Positions 24,913 through 35,666 of a stretch of DNA of 64,000 bases are shown here, one piece after another. The translations under genes were made by a program, and so were the position numbers. How positions within the stretch are numbered: the stretch's first letter is position 1; each line of letters opens with the position of its first letter. The DNA is taken from the NCBI GenBank assembly GCA_027919835.1, contig JANVFP010000008.1, positions 434,001 to 498,000 on the forward strand. Reading direction: 5' to 3'. Below the pieces are notes generated by a model. It worked only from the letters and a program-made list of their open reading frames with translations. It had not been told where the DNA came from and made no database searches. The stretch is from Lentinula raphanica (taxonomy: Eukaryota; Basidiomycota; Agaricomycetes; Agaricales; Omphalotaceae).

Positions 24913-25311
24913 ATGCTTCAGGAATCAGATGTGCCGCGAATTCGAAATCTTCCCCCGTTGGCCTTCAAGTTGCTCACAGACTCATGTATCAATTCCATTC
25001 TGAGCCACTTTTCCCAACTCGAGACCGTCGATGATCTCCTACCATATATCAACAGCTTTCTGCGTGGACAAGAGCAAGCTCTATTTGCTGAAATCCAGAC
25101 ACTGAGGGAGAAATTCAATCGTATGAGGGTTGGATTGGATCCAGATGGACTGTAGGTGCTCATTTCTTTCCAGCTTGACGTTCGTCTGATCGACTGTCTG
25201 CTCAAAAAAATTTCGAACATTTTGGATCCCCTGAGTAGCACGCGCACAAAACGGAAACTTGATGATGCTGAACGAAGATTCCACAGCGAAGCTAAACGTC
25301 TAAAGACCTAG
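24913..25311 (+). CDS. Hypothetical helical protein with basic tail
   Basis: Two exons, 24913-25128 and 25174-25311, joined by a 45-nt intron, give 117 residues from the ATG at 24913. The N-terminal part is helical (LAFKLLTDSCINSILSHF, TLREKFNRMR). The second exon continues LDVRLIDCLLKKISNIL and ends with a basic, possibly nuclear-targeting tail (RTKRKLDDAERRFHSEAKRLK). I recognise no family. The start is uncertain because the frame is open further up. Right after its TAG, in the same frame, comes an ATG at 25312 that opens another ORF to 25743 whose translation I cannot place; the two might belong to one gene with a mis-read junction. Confidence 0.4.
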
Positions 25312-25868
25312 ATGCGAAAGCACTACACACGTCTCCACGAGCATGGTACGTTGGTCTTTCGAATGCCTTGTAGTACAAGGTATACTATCATGACTCTATG
25401 TTGCAGGCGAGGATCATCAAGATCGAGGAGAACGTTAACAATGATCTACAAATATTTGTCCGAAGTCTCTACTACTTATGGTTGTTTACTTCAAAACACT
25501 CTCCTTCCTTGTCATTGGGCTCTGCCTTTAATTCCCTTACTGCTACCTTACTGGGTTCAGTGGATGCAAAGTCATCGTAACGAGTTCGCCGGGTATGGAA
25601 TCACTGAAACCGCCTTGATTATGGTTGCTTCAATAACTCCTCTTGCAGCTCTCCCCATTATTTCAAAACTTCCTGCCTCGCCCGACCCACCATCTGTACC
25701 GATCAGGCAGATCTTCAAATATTCGCTCAGAGTTGAACGTTGAGGATTTCAGCCGAGACTCCTCGGTTTGGTGGCGAACTGGTGGTGACGCCATCGGTGA
25801 TTACGTGAGAAACGCGACTGCAAGTGCACGTGGCTTGGGGATAGGACTTTAACACAAACTCTCACTAT

Positions 25869-28207
<2,339 letters not shown>

Positions 28208-28460
28208 CATTTTTTTAGCCCCAGATATTGTTCACTGGGAACTACTGAAAATTTTCAGCTCGATATCTCACATCCGAGAAAACATCGCGCTGAGGTTCGG
28301 GAGCATATAGCATCCTGAATCAATCAAAAACTCACTCGACGTGGCCCAACCACATACTCGCGCCGTGAGCAATCGAATAACTGTCGAAGGACGACAGCTA
28401 CCTTATTGGGACGAAGACCCTACACCTACACGAAACCAAGCCAATCATCAAAGAACGCCA
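28208..28460 (+). other. Retrotransposon leader with 14-bp palindrome
   Basis: Untranslated leader between the 5' LTR and the first in-frame ATG of ORF1. It starts CATTTTTTTAGCCCC instead of the usual TGG-initial tRNA primer-binding site. A perfect 14-base palindrome, CTGAAAATTTTCAG, lies at 28245-28258. Priming mechanism is unclear. The ORF1 frame is open from 28311 but has no ATG until 28461. Confidence 0.6.
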
Positions 28461-31400
28461 ATGGCCACCAGAACAACTCGAGTTCCGACCAGCGCGGTCC
28501 GATACCAGCTACCAGATCGACGGAGATCTCGAGGATCAACTGCAGGATCACCACAAGAAGGTGGTTCACCATCGTCGAGAATCCCAGGCGGATTCCAAGA
28601 GAGAGCTGGATCACAAGAAGAGCTGTTGGGAGATGGAGAAAGTATAGTAGGGTACGAGGAAATGAAGCGAGAGATGACGCCGAGGTTGGCCAGCACCTCA
28701 CGAGCGAAAGGAAAACGTCGCATAGAAGTACCGAATGTTGGTACCTCGTCGAATCGATTGAATTCAGAACCATTAATGGATAATGTTCCGAGACCAAGTG
28801 AGTCACAGCAAGAGAACGAGCAGCAATCAGAAGTACAACCTGAAGACTCAGCCTCTCAAGTTGGAGTTCAAGATAATGACACAGAGGTGCCACCTGAGCA
28901 CCAACAGACTCCATCACAAGTATCGTCGACAGGAAGTAAGGCTCGGGCTCAGGAATACCAACGCAATTTAATAAGACGAATTGCATTAGATATATTGTAT
29001 CGAGATGATATGATGAATAATGGAGTATCTACTATACCCGAACAGGATGTGGACTACGAAGATGACTTCGGGTTCGATCCCAGGCATCCTAAAGTGAGAA
29101 TCAACTGGAAGAAGATTCCAGATGAAGAAATTGACGCGTACAGGGATGAATATCCAGAAATCATCAAGAAACGGAAGCCTATTAATCGGGAGAGCACACC
29201 ACAAGGTACTAGGTACTCTGAGCAACCATCGGGTAGACCAGGAGGAAACGGAAACCAGGTTCCTCGCCCAAGACAGCAGACAAGCGGTGGATATACGCCA
29301 CCAAATAATCGGCGCACCACCACACCAGTGTCACCCGAGCGAAACCCAAGTCGTGATGAATCACCGCCGCCACCTGACCCGCGACACTTCCAATCGGGAA
29401 ATGCCAACAGGGACGAGGAGAGCAGAAGAGGTCCGGATCCAAGAGGTCCTGGAGGAGGTGGACCACCAAGCGAGCCCCCAAGCCCAGGAGGCGATGGCGA
29501 TAGTGACCCGAGTGAGAGTGATGGCGATCGCCATCCTGAAGGTCAACGGAAGAAACGCACTAAGAAGCCGAAGAGAGTTCCTACCCCAAATCGATATCAG
29601 TCAGAAGATCCCAATGCTAGCATTGTGGAAACGTACGATTATGATCCATTGCCGCGTTCGGAAGAGGAAGTGTTACGAGCATCGTTCCATCGTTACGAAC
29701 AGCAAATCATGTTCTACCTTTATGGACCACCGTTGAATCAGAACTCCGCTGCACAGAAAGCGATATTGCAAAACGTACCGAAGCCTAACAAGTGGGACGG
29801 AGAGTCCGACTATACAAGATTCGACGAATGGATCCTGGGTATGATCCAGTGGATGAACATAGCAGACCAATGTGGTCCGCCAACACGAATGAGTCATACC
29901 AGAGGAGGTTATGTGTTGACCGCGGTAGATTTGATAAGGACCAACACCTTGGGATCGTACCTTGAAGGAAATGCACTACGATGGTTCCGTGACGAGGTAC
30001 AGAAAGTACCAGATGGCTTCAGCACATCTAGGAACCCAGACCCGTTAGCTTATCGTTGGACATTCATGCAAGTAGTGAATGGGCTATACCAGCGTTTTAT
30101 TCACGAGGCATCAATAGCACAAGTTGCGGACAAATTCAATGAAGTAACATATAATCGGAAGGATGGTGTGAAGGTTATGTTTGCTGAACTGAAACGATGG
30201 GCCATTTGCATGCCCATCCCACCAGATCTGTATACGTTCAAGCGCCGAATCCTTCTCCTGGTTCCACCGGCAATGTGCAAGGATATGACCCGAATCGAAA
30301 AGGTCTCGGCGGAGAAATCGTCCGTCAATCAAATCATGCAAGCAGCCATATCATGTGAACGAGGTGACCGTACTGGGCGATACTACGCAAATGCCCGTGC
30401 GGTGAATGAACAAAGTCAGCGATCTATGAAGGCCGCAGTGAATGAAAGCACATTACCGTATACTGAATCGAAAGGCAGAGATAAAGCTTACAAAGGCAAG
30501 GAGCGCTCAAGGTCACCGAAACGCCTGCAAATTGTTGATAAGAGGAGATACTCCATACCCGACCATGCACAGGTCAGGAAGGATAAGGAGAGGGTCGACT
30601 CGAAGAATAACTCGAACACCAAACAACGTGGTGCCTGCTTTGATTGTGGCTTGTTTGACCATTATAGAGGTAGTCCGCTCTGCAAGCAACCCAAGCCAAA
30701 TACAAGACCAGACAATCAGCAACGCCCGAGATTGTACCGAATTGCTGAAGAGGTGCAAGAAGGTGGCGAGCGACTGTTTCGGCTGAAGGAGACCTCTGAG
30801 GAAGAGGTTGAAAAGTCTGATAGCAATGATCCATCTGATGAAGAAGTATGGATTAGATATGATAGCGAGTCCAATTCAGATACCAGTCGCACCAGAGAGT
30901 CATCTGAGGGAGAGCCTGACCCATGGGGTGGATCTCAGTTCGAGAGCGATGCAGCTGACGATGACTACATACCTGTACTCAGCTCATCCGAAGAAAGCAA
31001 CGCGGGGGAACAACCGCGCGAACGCATGGGACACATGCGTGACTGGGATAGCTTCACAGTACATTGGCGTGAGCAGCTAGAGGAACGGTTCAGTGTGCTA
31101 CATGACGACGAGCAGACAATGTCTGACAATGTAGGGAACACGACGAACAACTCACCAGATGATCCAGTGCTCGAACCACTAGAGACCACGGCCCATAGGT
31201 TGAATTTTACAGAGTACCTGAGGTCCATGACTAGAACTGAGGATGGAGGTTTTCAGGCTAACCTGAAACCAGAGAAGACAAAAATCGAACGTACCGGGAA
31301 TCGACCAGTACGCCTAGCAAAGGACAACCGATGCCTTTGTGCATTTGTGGAAATTAACGGTGTCATGGCATTCGTGTTGTTTGACAGTGGTAGTACCGCG

Positions 31401-31835
31401 GATGCGGTCAGCCCAGACTTTGCACGAGTATCACACATTAAACCATTTCAGCTGGAGAATCCAGTTACATTGCAGCTGGGAACCAAGGGAAGTCGTTCAC
31501 GAATCACCTTTGGATGTACTAGTAGGTATCGGATTCTCGGTGGTAGACACGGGGATGTAACCGGTAAGGACTACTTTGACATAGCCAACGTTGACCGGTA
31601 CGACGCCGTACTGGGTACTGTGTTCATGCGAAAACATGGAATTGCCCTAGATTTCGAGAAGAACGTGATTCGATTGTCCGGGAGAGAAATACCGACACTC
31701 ACAGAGGGAGATGAGAACCGGGAACTCGCGCGTCGGTACGCGAAGAACGTTTCTTCTAATGTCCATCTTAAGGATGGGGAGGAACTGCCAGTGAAATCTC
31801 GTCCACACAAGCAAGGGATAGTCAAAGAAAAATGA
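28461..31835 (+). CDS. Retrotransposon ORF1: Gag plus aspartic protease
   Basis: The first in-frame ATG is at 28461 (the frame is open from 28311), giving 1,124 residues. The first 400 or so are disordered and rich in Pro, Arg, Ser, Glu and Gln. A capsid-like region follows, with WDGESDYTRFDEWILGM, LGSYLEGNALRWFRDEV and the helical segment behind it. A single zinc knuckle lies at about 30636-30686: CFDCGLFDHYRGSPLC, spacing C-x2-C-x4-H-x6-C, two residues longer than the usual x4 at the end. After an acidic linker comes the protease, with catalytic FDSGST at 31380-31397 and the flap/ILG-type block YDAVLGTVF. The ORF ends at TGA 31833-31835, followed directly by CTAG. ORF2 is in the same frame 24 nt downstream, so protease-pol joining is likely by read-through (inference). 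Confidence 0.88.
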   Translation: MATRTTRVPTSAVRYQLPDRRRSRGSTAGSPQEGGSPSSRIPGGFQERAGSQEELLGDGESIVGYEEMKREMTPRLASTSRAKGKRRIEVPNVGTSSNRLNSEPLMDNVPRPSESQQENEQQSEVQPEDSASQVGVQDNDTEVPPEHQQTPSQVSSTGSKARAQEYQRNLIRRIALDILYRDDMMNNGVSTIPEQDVDYEDDFGFDPRHPKVRINWKKIPDEEIDAYRDEYPEIIKKRKPINRESTPQGTRYSEQPSGRPGGNGNQVPRPRQQTSGGYTPPNNRRTTTPVSPERNPSRDESPPPPDPRHFQSGNANRDEESRRGPDPRGPGGGGPPSEPPSPGGDGDSDPSESDGDRHPEGQRKKRTKKPKRVPTPNRYQSEDPNASIVETYDYDPLPRSEEEVLRASFHRYEQQIMFYLYGPPLNQNSAAQKAILQNVPKPNKWDGESDYTRFDEWILGMIQWMNIADQCGPPTRMSHTRGGYVLTAVDLIRTNTLGSYLEGNALRWFRDEVQKVPDGFSTSRNPDPLAYRWTFMQVVNGLYQRFIHEASIAQVADKFNEVTYNRKDGVKVMFAELKRWAICMPIPPDLYTFKRRILLLVPPAMCKDMTRIEKVSAEKSSVNQIMQAAISCERGDRTGRYYANARAVNEQSQRSMKAAVNESTLPYTESKGRDKAYKGKERSRSPKRLQIVDKRRYSIPDHAQVRKDKERVDSKNNSNTKQRGACFDCGLFDHYRGSPLCKQPKPNTRPDNQQRPRLYRIAEEVQEGGERLFRLKETSEEEVEKSDSNDPSDEEVWIRYDSESNSDTSRTRESSEGEPDPWGGSQFESDAADDDYIPVLSSSEESNAGEQPRERMGHMRDWDSFTVHWREQLEERFSVLHDDEQTMSDNVGNTTNNSPDDPVLEPLETTAHRLNFTEYLRSMTRTEDGGFQANLKPEKTKIERTGNRPVRLAKDNRCLCAFVEINGVMAFVLFDSGSTADAVSPDFARVSHIKPFQLENPVTLQLGTKGSRSRITFGCTSRYRILGGRHGDVTGKDYFDIANVDRYDAVLGTVFMRKHGIALDFEKNVIRLSGREIPTLTEGDENRELARRYAKNVSSNVHLKDGEELPVKSRPHKQGIVKEK

Positions 31836-31859
31836 CTAGCCGAAGAAAGATCGGAGAAT

Positions 31860-34800
31860 ATGCGATCCAACGGAGTTGAGCCTCCGTGGTCACGATTTGC
31901 ACCGACAGTTGAAGACGAAGCTGATGAAGATGATAGCAATGAACGAGTATCACTGAACAGGCACTTACCTGTATTGCTGGGGCCTGATGACCATATAACC
32001 ATTGAAGACATCGAAGGTATAGTGGATGGAGTGACCAAAGGGTCATTCAAAGATCCAGACCACAACGCTCGACTGCATGAAGTCAATGAACTTTTAGAAG
32101 AGATATACCTAGAGGAAGGTATTGAACGTACAAAACTAGGAGAAGGAAGTTCGAGGAGACCACCAGATGTGGTGGAAACAATGAACGCAGTATCGGACCG
32201 ATTTAACCAAAGAGTGACGAACAGCACACCAGTTTTGGATCAAACGAAGTACACAGAAGCAGACATACCAAGACTTCGTGAGCAATGGCTCCAAAGCTGT
32301 AAAGATATAATGAGTGGTGTACCAGAGGAAATGCCACCGCTTCGAGAGGTGAACCACACAATTCCACTGGTAGACCCATCAAAGAGGTATCGGATGTACA
32401 CACCGCGGTGCCCAGACTCCTTAAGGTCACAGCTCACAGAGAAAATTGCAAGATATACTCGGGCAGGCTGGTGGAAGCCAATGACAGTACAGAATGCATC
32501 ACCAATGCTATGCCTAGCAAAGAAAGATGGCACTCTGAGATGTACTATCGATTGCCGTGAGCGAAACGCCAACACCGTAAAGGATGTAACCCCCTTACCA
32601 GATCAGGATGCCTTACGAATGGACGTAGCACGGAGGAAGTTGCGATCAAAAATTGACTTGTCCGATGCATACGAACAAGTACGGATAGTAGCCGAGGATG
32701 TGTGGAAGACTGCGTTTGCTACTGTAAGTGGTACATTTGTGAGCACAACCATGCAGCAAGGTGACTGCAACGCACCATCAACTTTTCAAAGGTTGATGAA
32801 CACTATATTCCGCGATTACATCGGGGTATTCATGCATGTATACCTGGACGATATATTTGTGTTCAGTGACACCATTGAGGAACATGAAGAGCACTTACAA
32901 TTGGTATTCGATAAGTTGAGAGAACAGCACCTATTCCTCAAAGCAAGCAAGGTACAACTGTACGCGGAGATTATGGACTGCCTCGGGCACCTTATCGATG
33001 ATAAGGGACTTCACGCGGATGCTGATAAACTCGAAAAGATTCGAAACTGGCGACAACCCAGAAATTACAATGATGTGCAGAAGTTCCTTGGTCTAGTGAA
33101 CTATTTGGCTCACTTTCTACCTGACGTCTCATCATATACCACACCACTATCAGAGATGTCACGGAATGACCAGCCTTTCTTTTGGCGACCTATTCATGAT
33201 GTATGTTTCCGAAACATCAAGGAGTTGTGCGTACGTACACCAATCCTACGGCCAATTGATCCACGAAATGAACTACCAATATGGGTAGTATGCGATGCAT
33301 CGGTGTCGGGGGTTGGGGCATTGTATGGTCAAGGGGAGTCATGGCAAGACTGCAGGCCTGCGGGATTCATGAGTAAGAAATTTACCGATGCACAACGAAA
33401 TTACCGAGTATTTGAGTGTGAAATGCTCGCTATACTCGAAGCACTACTGAAATGGGAAGATAAGTTAATTGGATATAAGATCAACATCGTAACAGACCAC
33501 GAAGCCCTTACATTCTTCCAAACGCAACGGCGACTGAGCAGTCGTCAGATGCGTTGGATGGAATACCTATCACGATTTGACCTCGAGATAACCTACATCA
33601 AGGGGATTACCAATAAAGTTGCAGATGTCCTTTCGCGCTACTATGAAAGTGACGAGGAATCCGAAGTCCATCGACTGCAAGAATACGTCAGTGCTGATGC
33701 ACGAATCGACAAACTTGGAGAAGACTTACCAATAGGACGCAAGGAGGAGCTGATTACCTTGGTAGAGCAATTACAGGCTCAACGAGAAGCGATTGACCAT
33801 GTCGAAACCCGGGATTTGGAGGCTGCTGAAATGGAAGCATCGAGAGAGCCTGATCAGGCAGAAGGTCGAACAAACAACATTGACCCGACGGTATTCGAGT
33901 CTCAGTACAGGACATCTCAAGAAAAGGAGATGAAGAATCTACACGCGGAGTTAGACAATGATCCAGAATTCATAACCAACATCAAAAATGCGTACACACA
34001 TGATACCCTCTTCACTAAGATTTTGAACAAACCAGAGGAACACCCCCGATTTCTCGTGAGTGACGGGTTGATATGGACTACCAATATCGGTGGAGACAGG
34101 GTTCTCTGCGTGCCGGAATCCAAACCGGGAACGAAATCAATACGAGGCGTGATCCTAGAGCAGGGGCACCAGGTAGTGGGCCATTTTGGCCCTCAACGAA
34201 CAGCCGATTATATAAGGCGATGGTACTGGTGGCCAAGAATTTATGGTATGTGTGATAAGTTCTGTAGGTCTTGCGAGACGTGTCATCGAGCGAAGGGGAA
34301 ATATAACGCACCTATGGGCAAACTCCATCCGTTGCCAATCCCAACCCGTCCGTGGCAATCGATCGGGATGGATTTCATTGGACCATTCCCGGAGGTTCGA
34401 GGGTTCAACTACCTATGGGTAGTAATTTGTCGGTTGACTTCACAAGTACACTTAATCCCGTGCAACACTAGAGATACAGCCACCGAGTTATCCTTGAGGT
34501 ATATGCAAGAGATAGTACGGCTTCATGGCTTACCTGAATCAATAGTATCCGATCGGGATCCAAAATTCACGTCGATATGGTGGCGTGAACTACACCGACT
34601 CTTAGGTGCCAAGCTACTGATGTCCACCTCATTTCATCCGCAGACGGATGGCGCTACCGAACGCGCTAACCGGTCGATTGCGCAGATCTTCAGATCAGCA
34701 GTACGAGCTGACCAGCATGACTGGCTGCTCAAAGTACCATATGTGGAATTTGCACTGAACTCCAGCATCAATGAATCAACAGGGTTTGCACCATTCGAGC

Positions 34801-35462
34801 TGACTTACGGATACATGCCCTCGATGTTACGAGAGGTGCGGGACAACACTCAAAGTCCACCGGGAGTACGGGCATTCGGGGTCCAAGCGATGCAGAGTTT
34901 GTTTGACGCGCACGATGCAATAATCGAAGCACGGGTGTTTCAGACCCACCAGGCCAACAAACGGAGGGCATCGGAACCTGTCATAGAAAATGGCTCAAGA
35001 GTGTACCTATCAACCAAGAACCTCAGCCTACCTAAGGGTAGGGCATCAAAGTTGACTCCAAGATATGTCGGTCCCTACACCGTACTGGAGGCACACCCTG
35101 AGAGTTCAACATATACACTGGATCTGCCTGAAGAGCTTGAGAGACGCGGAATCCACAGCACTTTTCATGCAAACTTACTAAGACCATATGTCGAGTCCGA
35201 TGCGCTCCTCTTTCCTGACAGATCTCGTCCTGAGCCATACGATTTTGGAGCACCGACGGATGTTGAAGAATTCGTGGATTCCATTCGAAACCACAGTTGG
35301 AAAGGTCGAAGGGTTTTCTTTGAAGTCTGGTGGTCATTGGGTGATGTCACCTCGGAACCCTACGAGACTGTTAAGAAGCTGAAGGCCCTCGATGATTACT
35401 TTGCAGTACAGGGGGTATCGAGATGGCAGGACCTGCCTAAGAGGTCGTCGAGTCGCCGTTGA
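31860..35462 (+). CDS. Retrotransposon ORF2: reverse transcriptase, RNase H, integrase, chromo-like tail
   Basis: 1,200 residues from ATG 31860, but probably made as a read-through extension of ORF1. RT motifs include LAKKDGTLRCTIDCRERN, KIDLSDAYEQVRI, MQQGDCNAPSTFQ, YLDDIFVFSD (32841 onward) and LGHLIDDKGLHAD. RNase H shows VVCDASVSGVGA (near 33290) and TDHEALTFF. Integrase has the HHCC zinc region (GHQVVGHFG, CRSCETCHRAKG), DFIGPFPEV, SDRDPKF and HPQTDGATERANR for the D,D,E triad. The GPY/F segment LTP-RYVGPYTVLEAHP follows. The last 80 residues (WKGRRVFFEVWW, TSEPYETVKKL) resemble a chromodomain, as in chromoviruses that target heterochromatin. No frameshift is seen. The ORF ends at TGA 35460-35462. 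Confidence 0.93.
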   Translation: MRSNGVEPPWSRFAPTVEDEADEDDSNERVSLNRHLPVLLGPDDHITIEDIEGIVDGVTKGSFKDPDHNARLHEVNELLEEIYLEEGIERTKLGEGSSRRPPDVVETMNAVSDRFNQRVTNSTPVLDQTKYTEADIPRLREQWLQSCKDIMSGVPEEMPPLREVNHTIPLVDPSKRYRMYTPRCPDSLRSQLTEKIARYTRAGWWKPMTVQNASPMLCLAKKDGTLRCTIDCRERNANTVKDVTPLPDQDALRMDVARRKLRSKIDLSDAYEQVRIVAEDVWKTAFATVSGTFVSTTMQQGDCNAPSTFQRLMNTIFRDYIGVFMHVYLDDIFVFSDTIEEHEEHLQLVFDKLREQHLFLKASKVQLYAEIMDCLGHLIDDKGLHADADKLEKIRNWRQPRNYNDVQKFLGLVNYLAHFLPDVSSYTTPLSEMSRNDQPFFWRPIHDVCFRNIKELCVRTPILRPIDPRNELPIWVVCDASVSGVGALYGQGESWQDCRPAGFMSKKFTDAQRNYRVFECEMLAILEALLKWEDKLIGYKINIVTDHEALTFFQTQRRLSSRQMRWMEYLSRFDLEITYIKGITNKVADVLSRYYESDEESEVHRLQEYVSADARIDKLGEDLPIGRKEELITLVEQLQAQREAIDHVETRDLEAAEMEASREPDQAEGRTNNIDPTVFESQYRTSQEKEMKNLHAELDNDPEFITNIKNAYTHDTLFTKILNKPEEHPRFLVSDGLIWTTNIGGDRVLCVPESKPGTKSIRGVILEQGHQVVGHFGPQRTADYIRRWYWWPRIYGMCDKFCRSCETCHRAKGKYNAPMGKLHPLPIPTRPWQSIGMDFIGPFPEVRGFNYLWVVICRLTSQVHLIPCNTRDTATELSLRYMQEIVRLHGLPESIVSDRDPKFTSIWWRELHRLLGAKLLMSTSFHPQTDGATERANRSIAQIFRSAVRADQHDWLLKVPYVEFALNSSINESTGFAPFELTYGYMPSMLREVRDNTQSPPGVRAFGVQAMQSLFDAHDAIIEARVFQTHQANKRRASEPVIENGSRVYLSTKNLSLPKGRASKLTPRYVGPYTVLEAHPESSTYTLDLPEELERRGIHSTFHANLLRPYVESDALLFPDRSRPEPYDFGAPTDVEEFVDSIRNHSWKGRRVFFEVWWSLGDVTSEPYETVKKLKALDDYFAVQGVSRWQDLPKRSSSRR

Positions 35463-35666
35463 ATTGTCGAGTTGTTGGCAACAGCCGAACTACAAATTCG
35501 GCTGAGCAATCAGCGGCTGTGCCGGCACAACCAAGGTTACTTGTGGTTTCGAAACACCCTCAAGGCAGGACTCATCCTTAAAACGAGGACAAATGGCGTT
35601 CCATTCTCGAAAGTCCCCTTCACTTCTTCTAAAAAAAATTGCCTTCGTGGTTATCGTTGCGGATCA

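Noticed and set aside
25312..25743. 143-aa plus-strand ORF as an independent gene
   Set aside because: No recognisable motif, a start directly after another stop in the same frame, and competing open frames; kept only as a remark on the neighbouring gene.
31571..32575. Long minus-strand ORFs inside the retrotransposon (218 and 111 aa)
   Set aside because: They are shadows of the ORF1/ORF2 coding frame on the plus strand and show no motif of their own.
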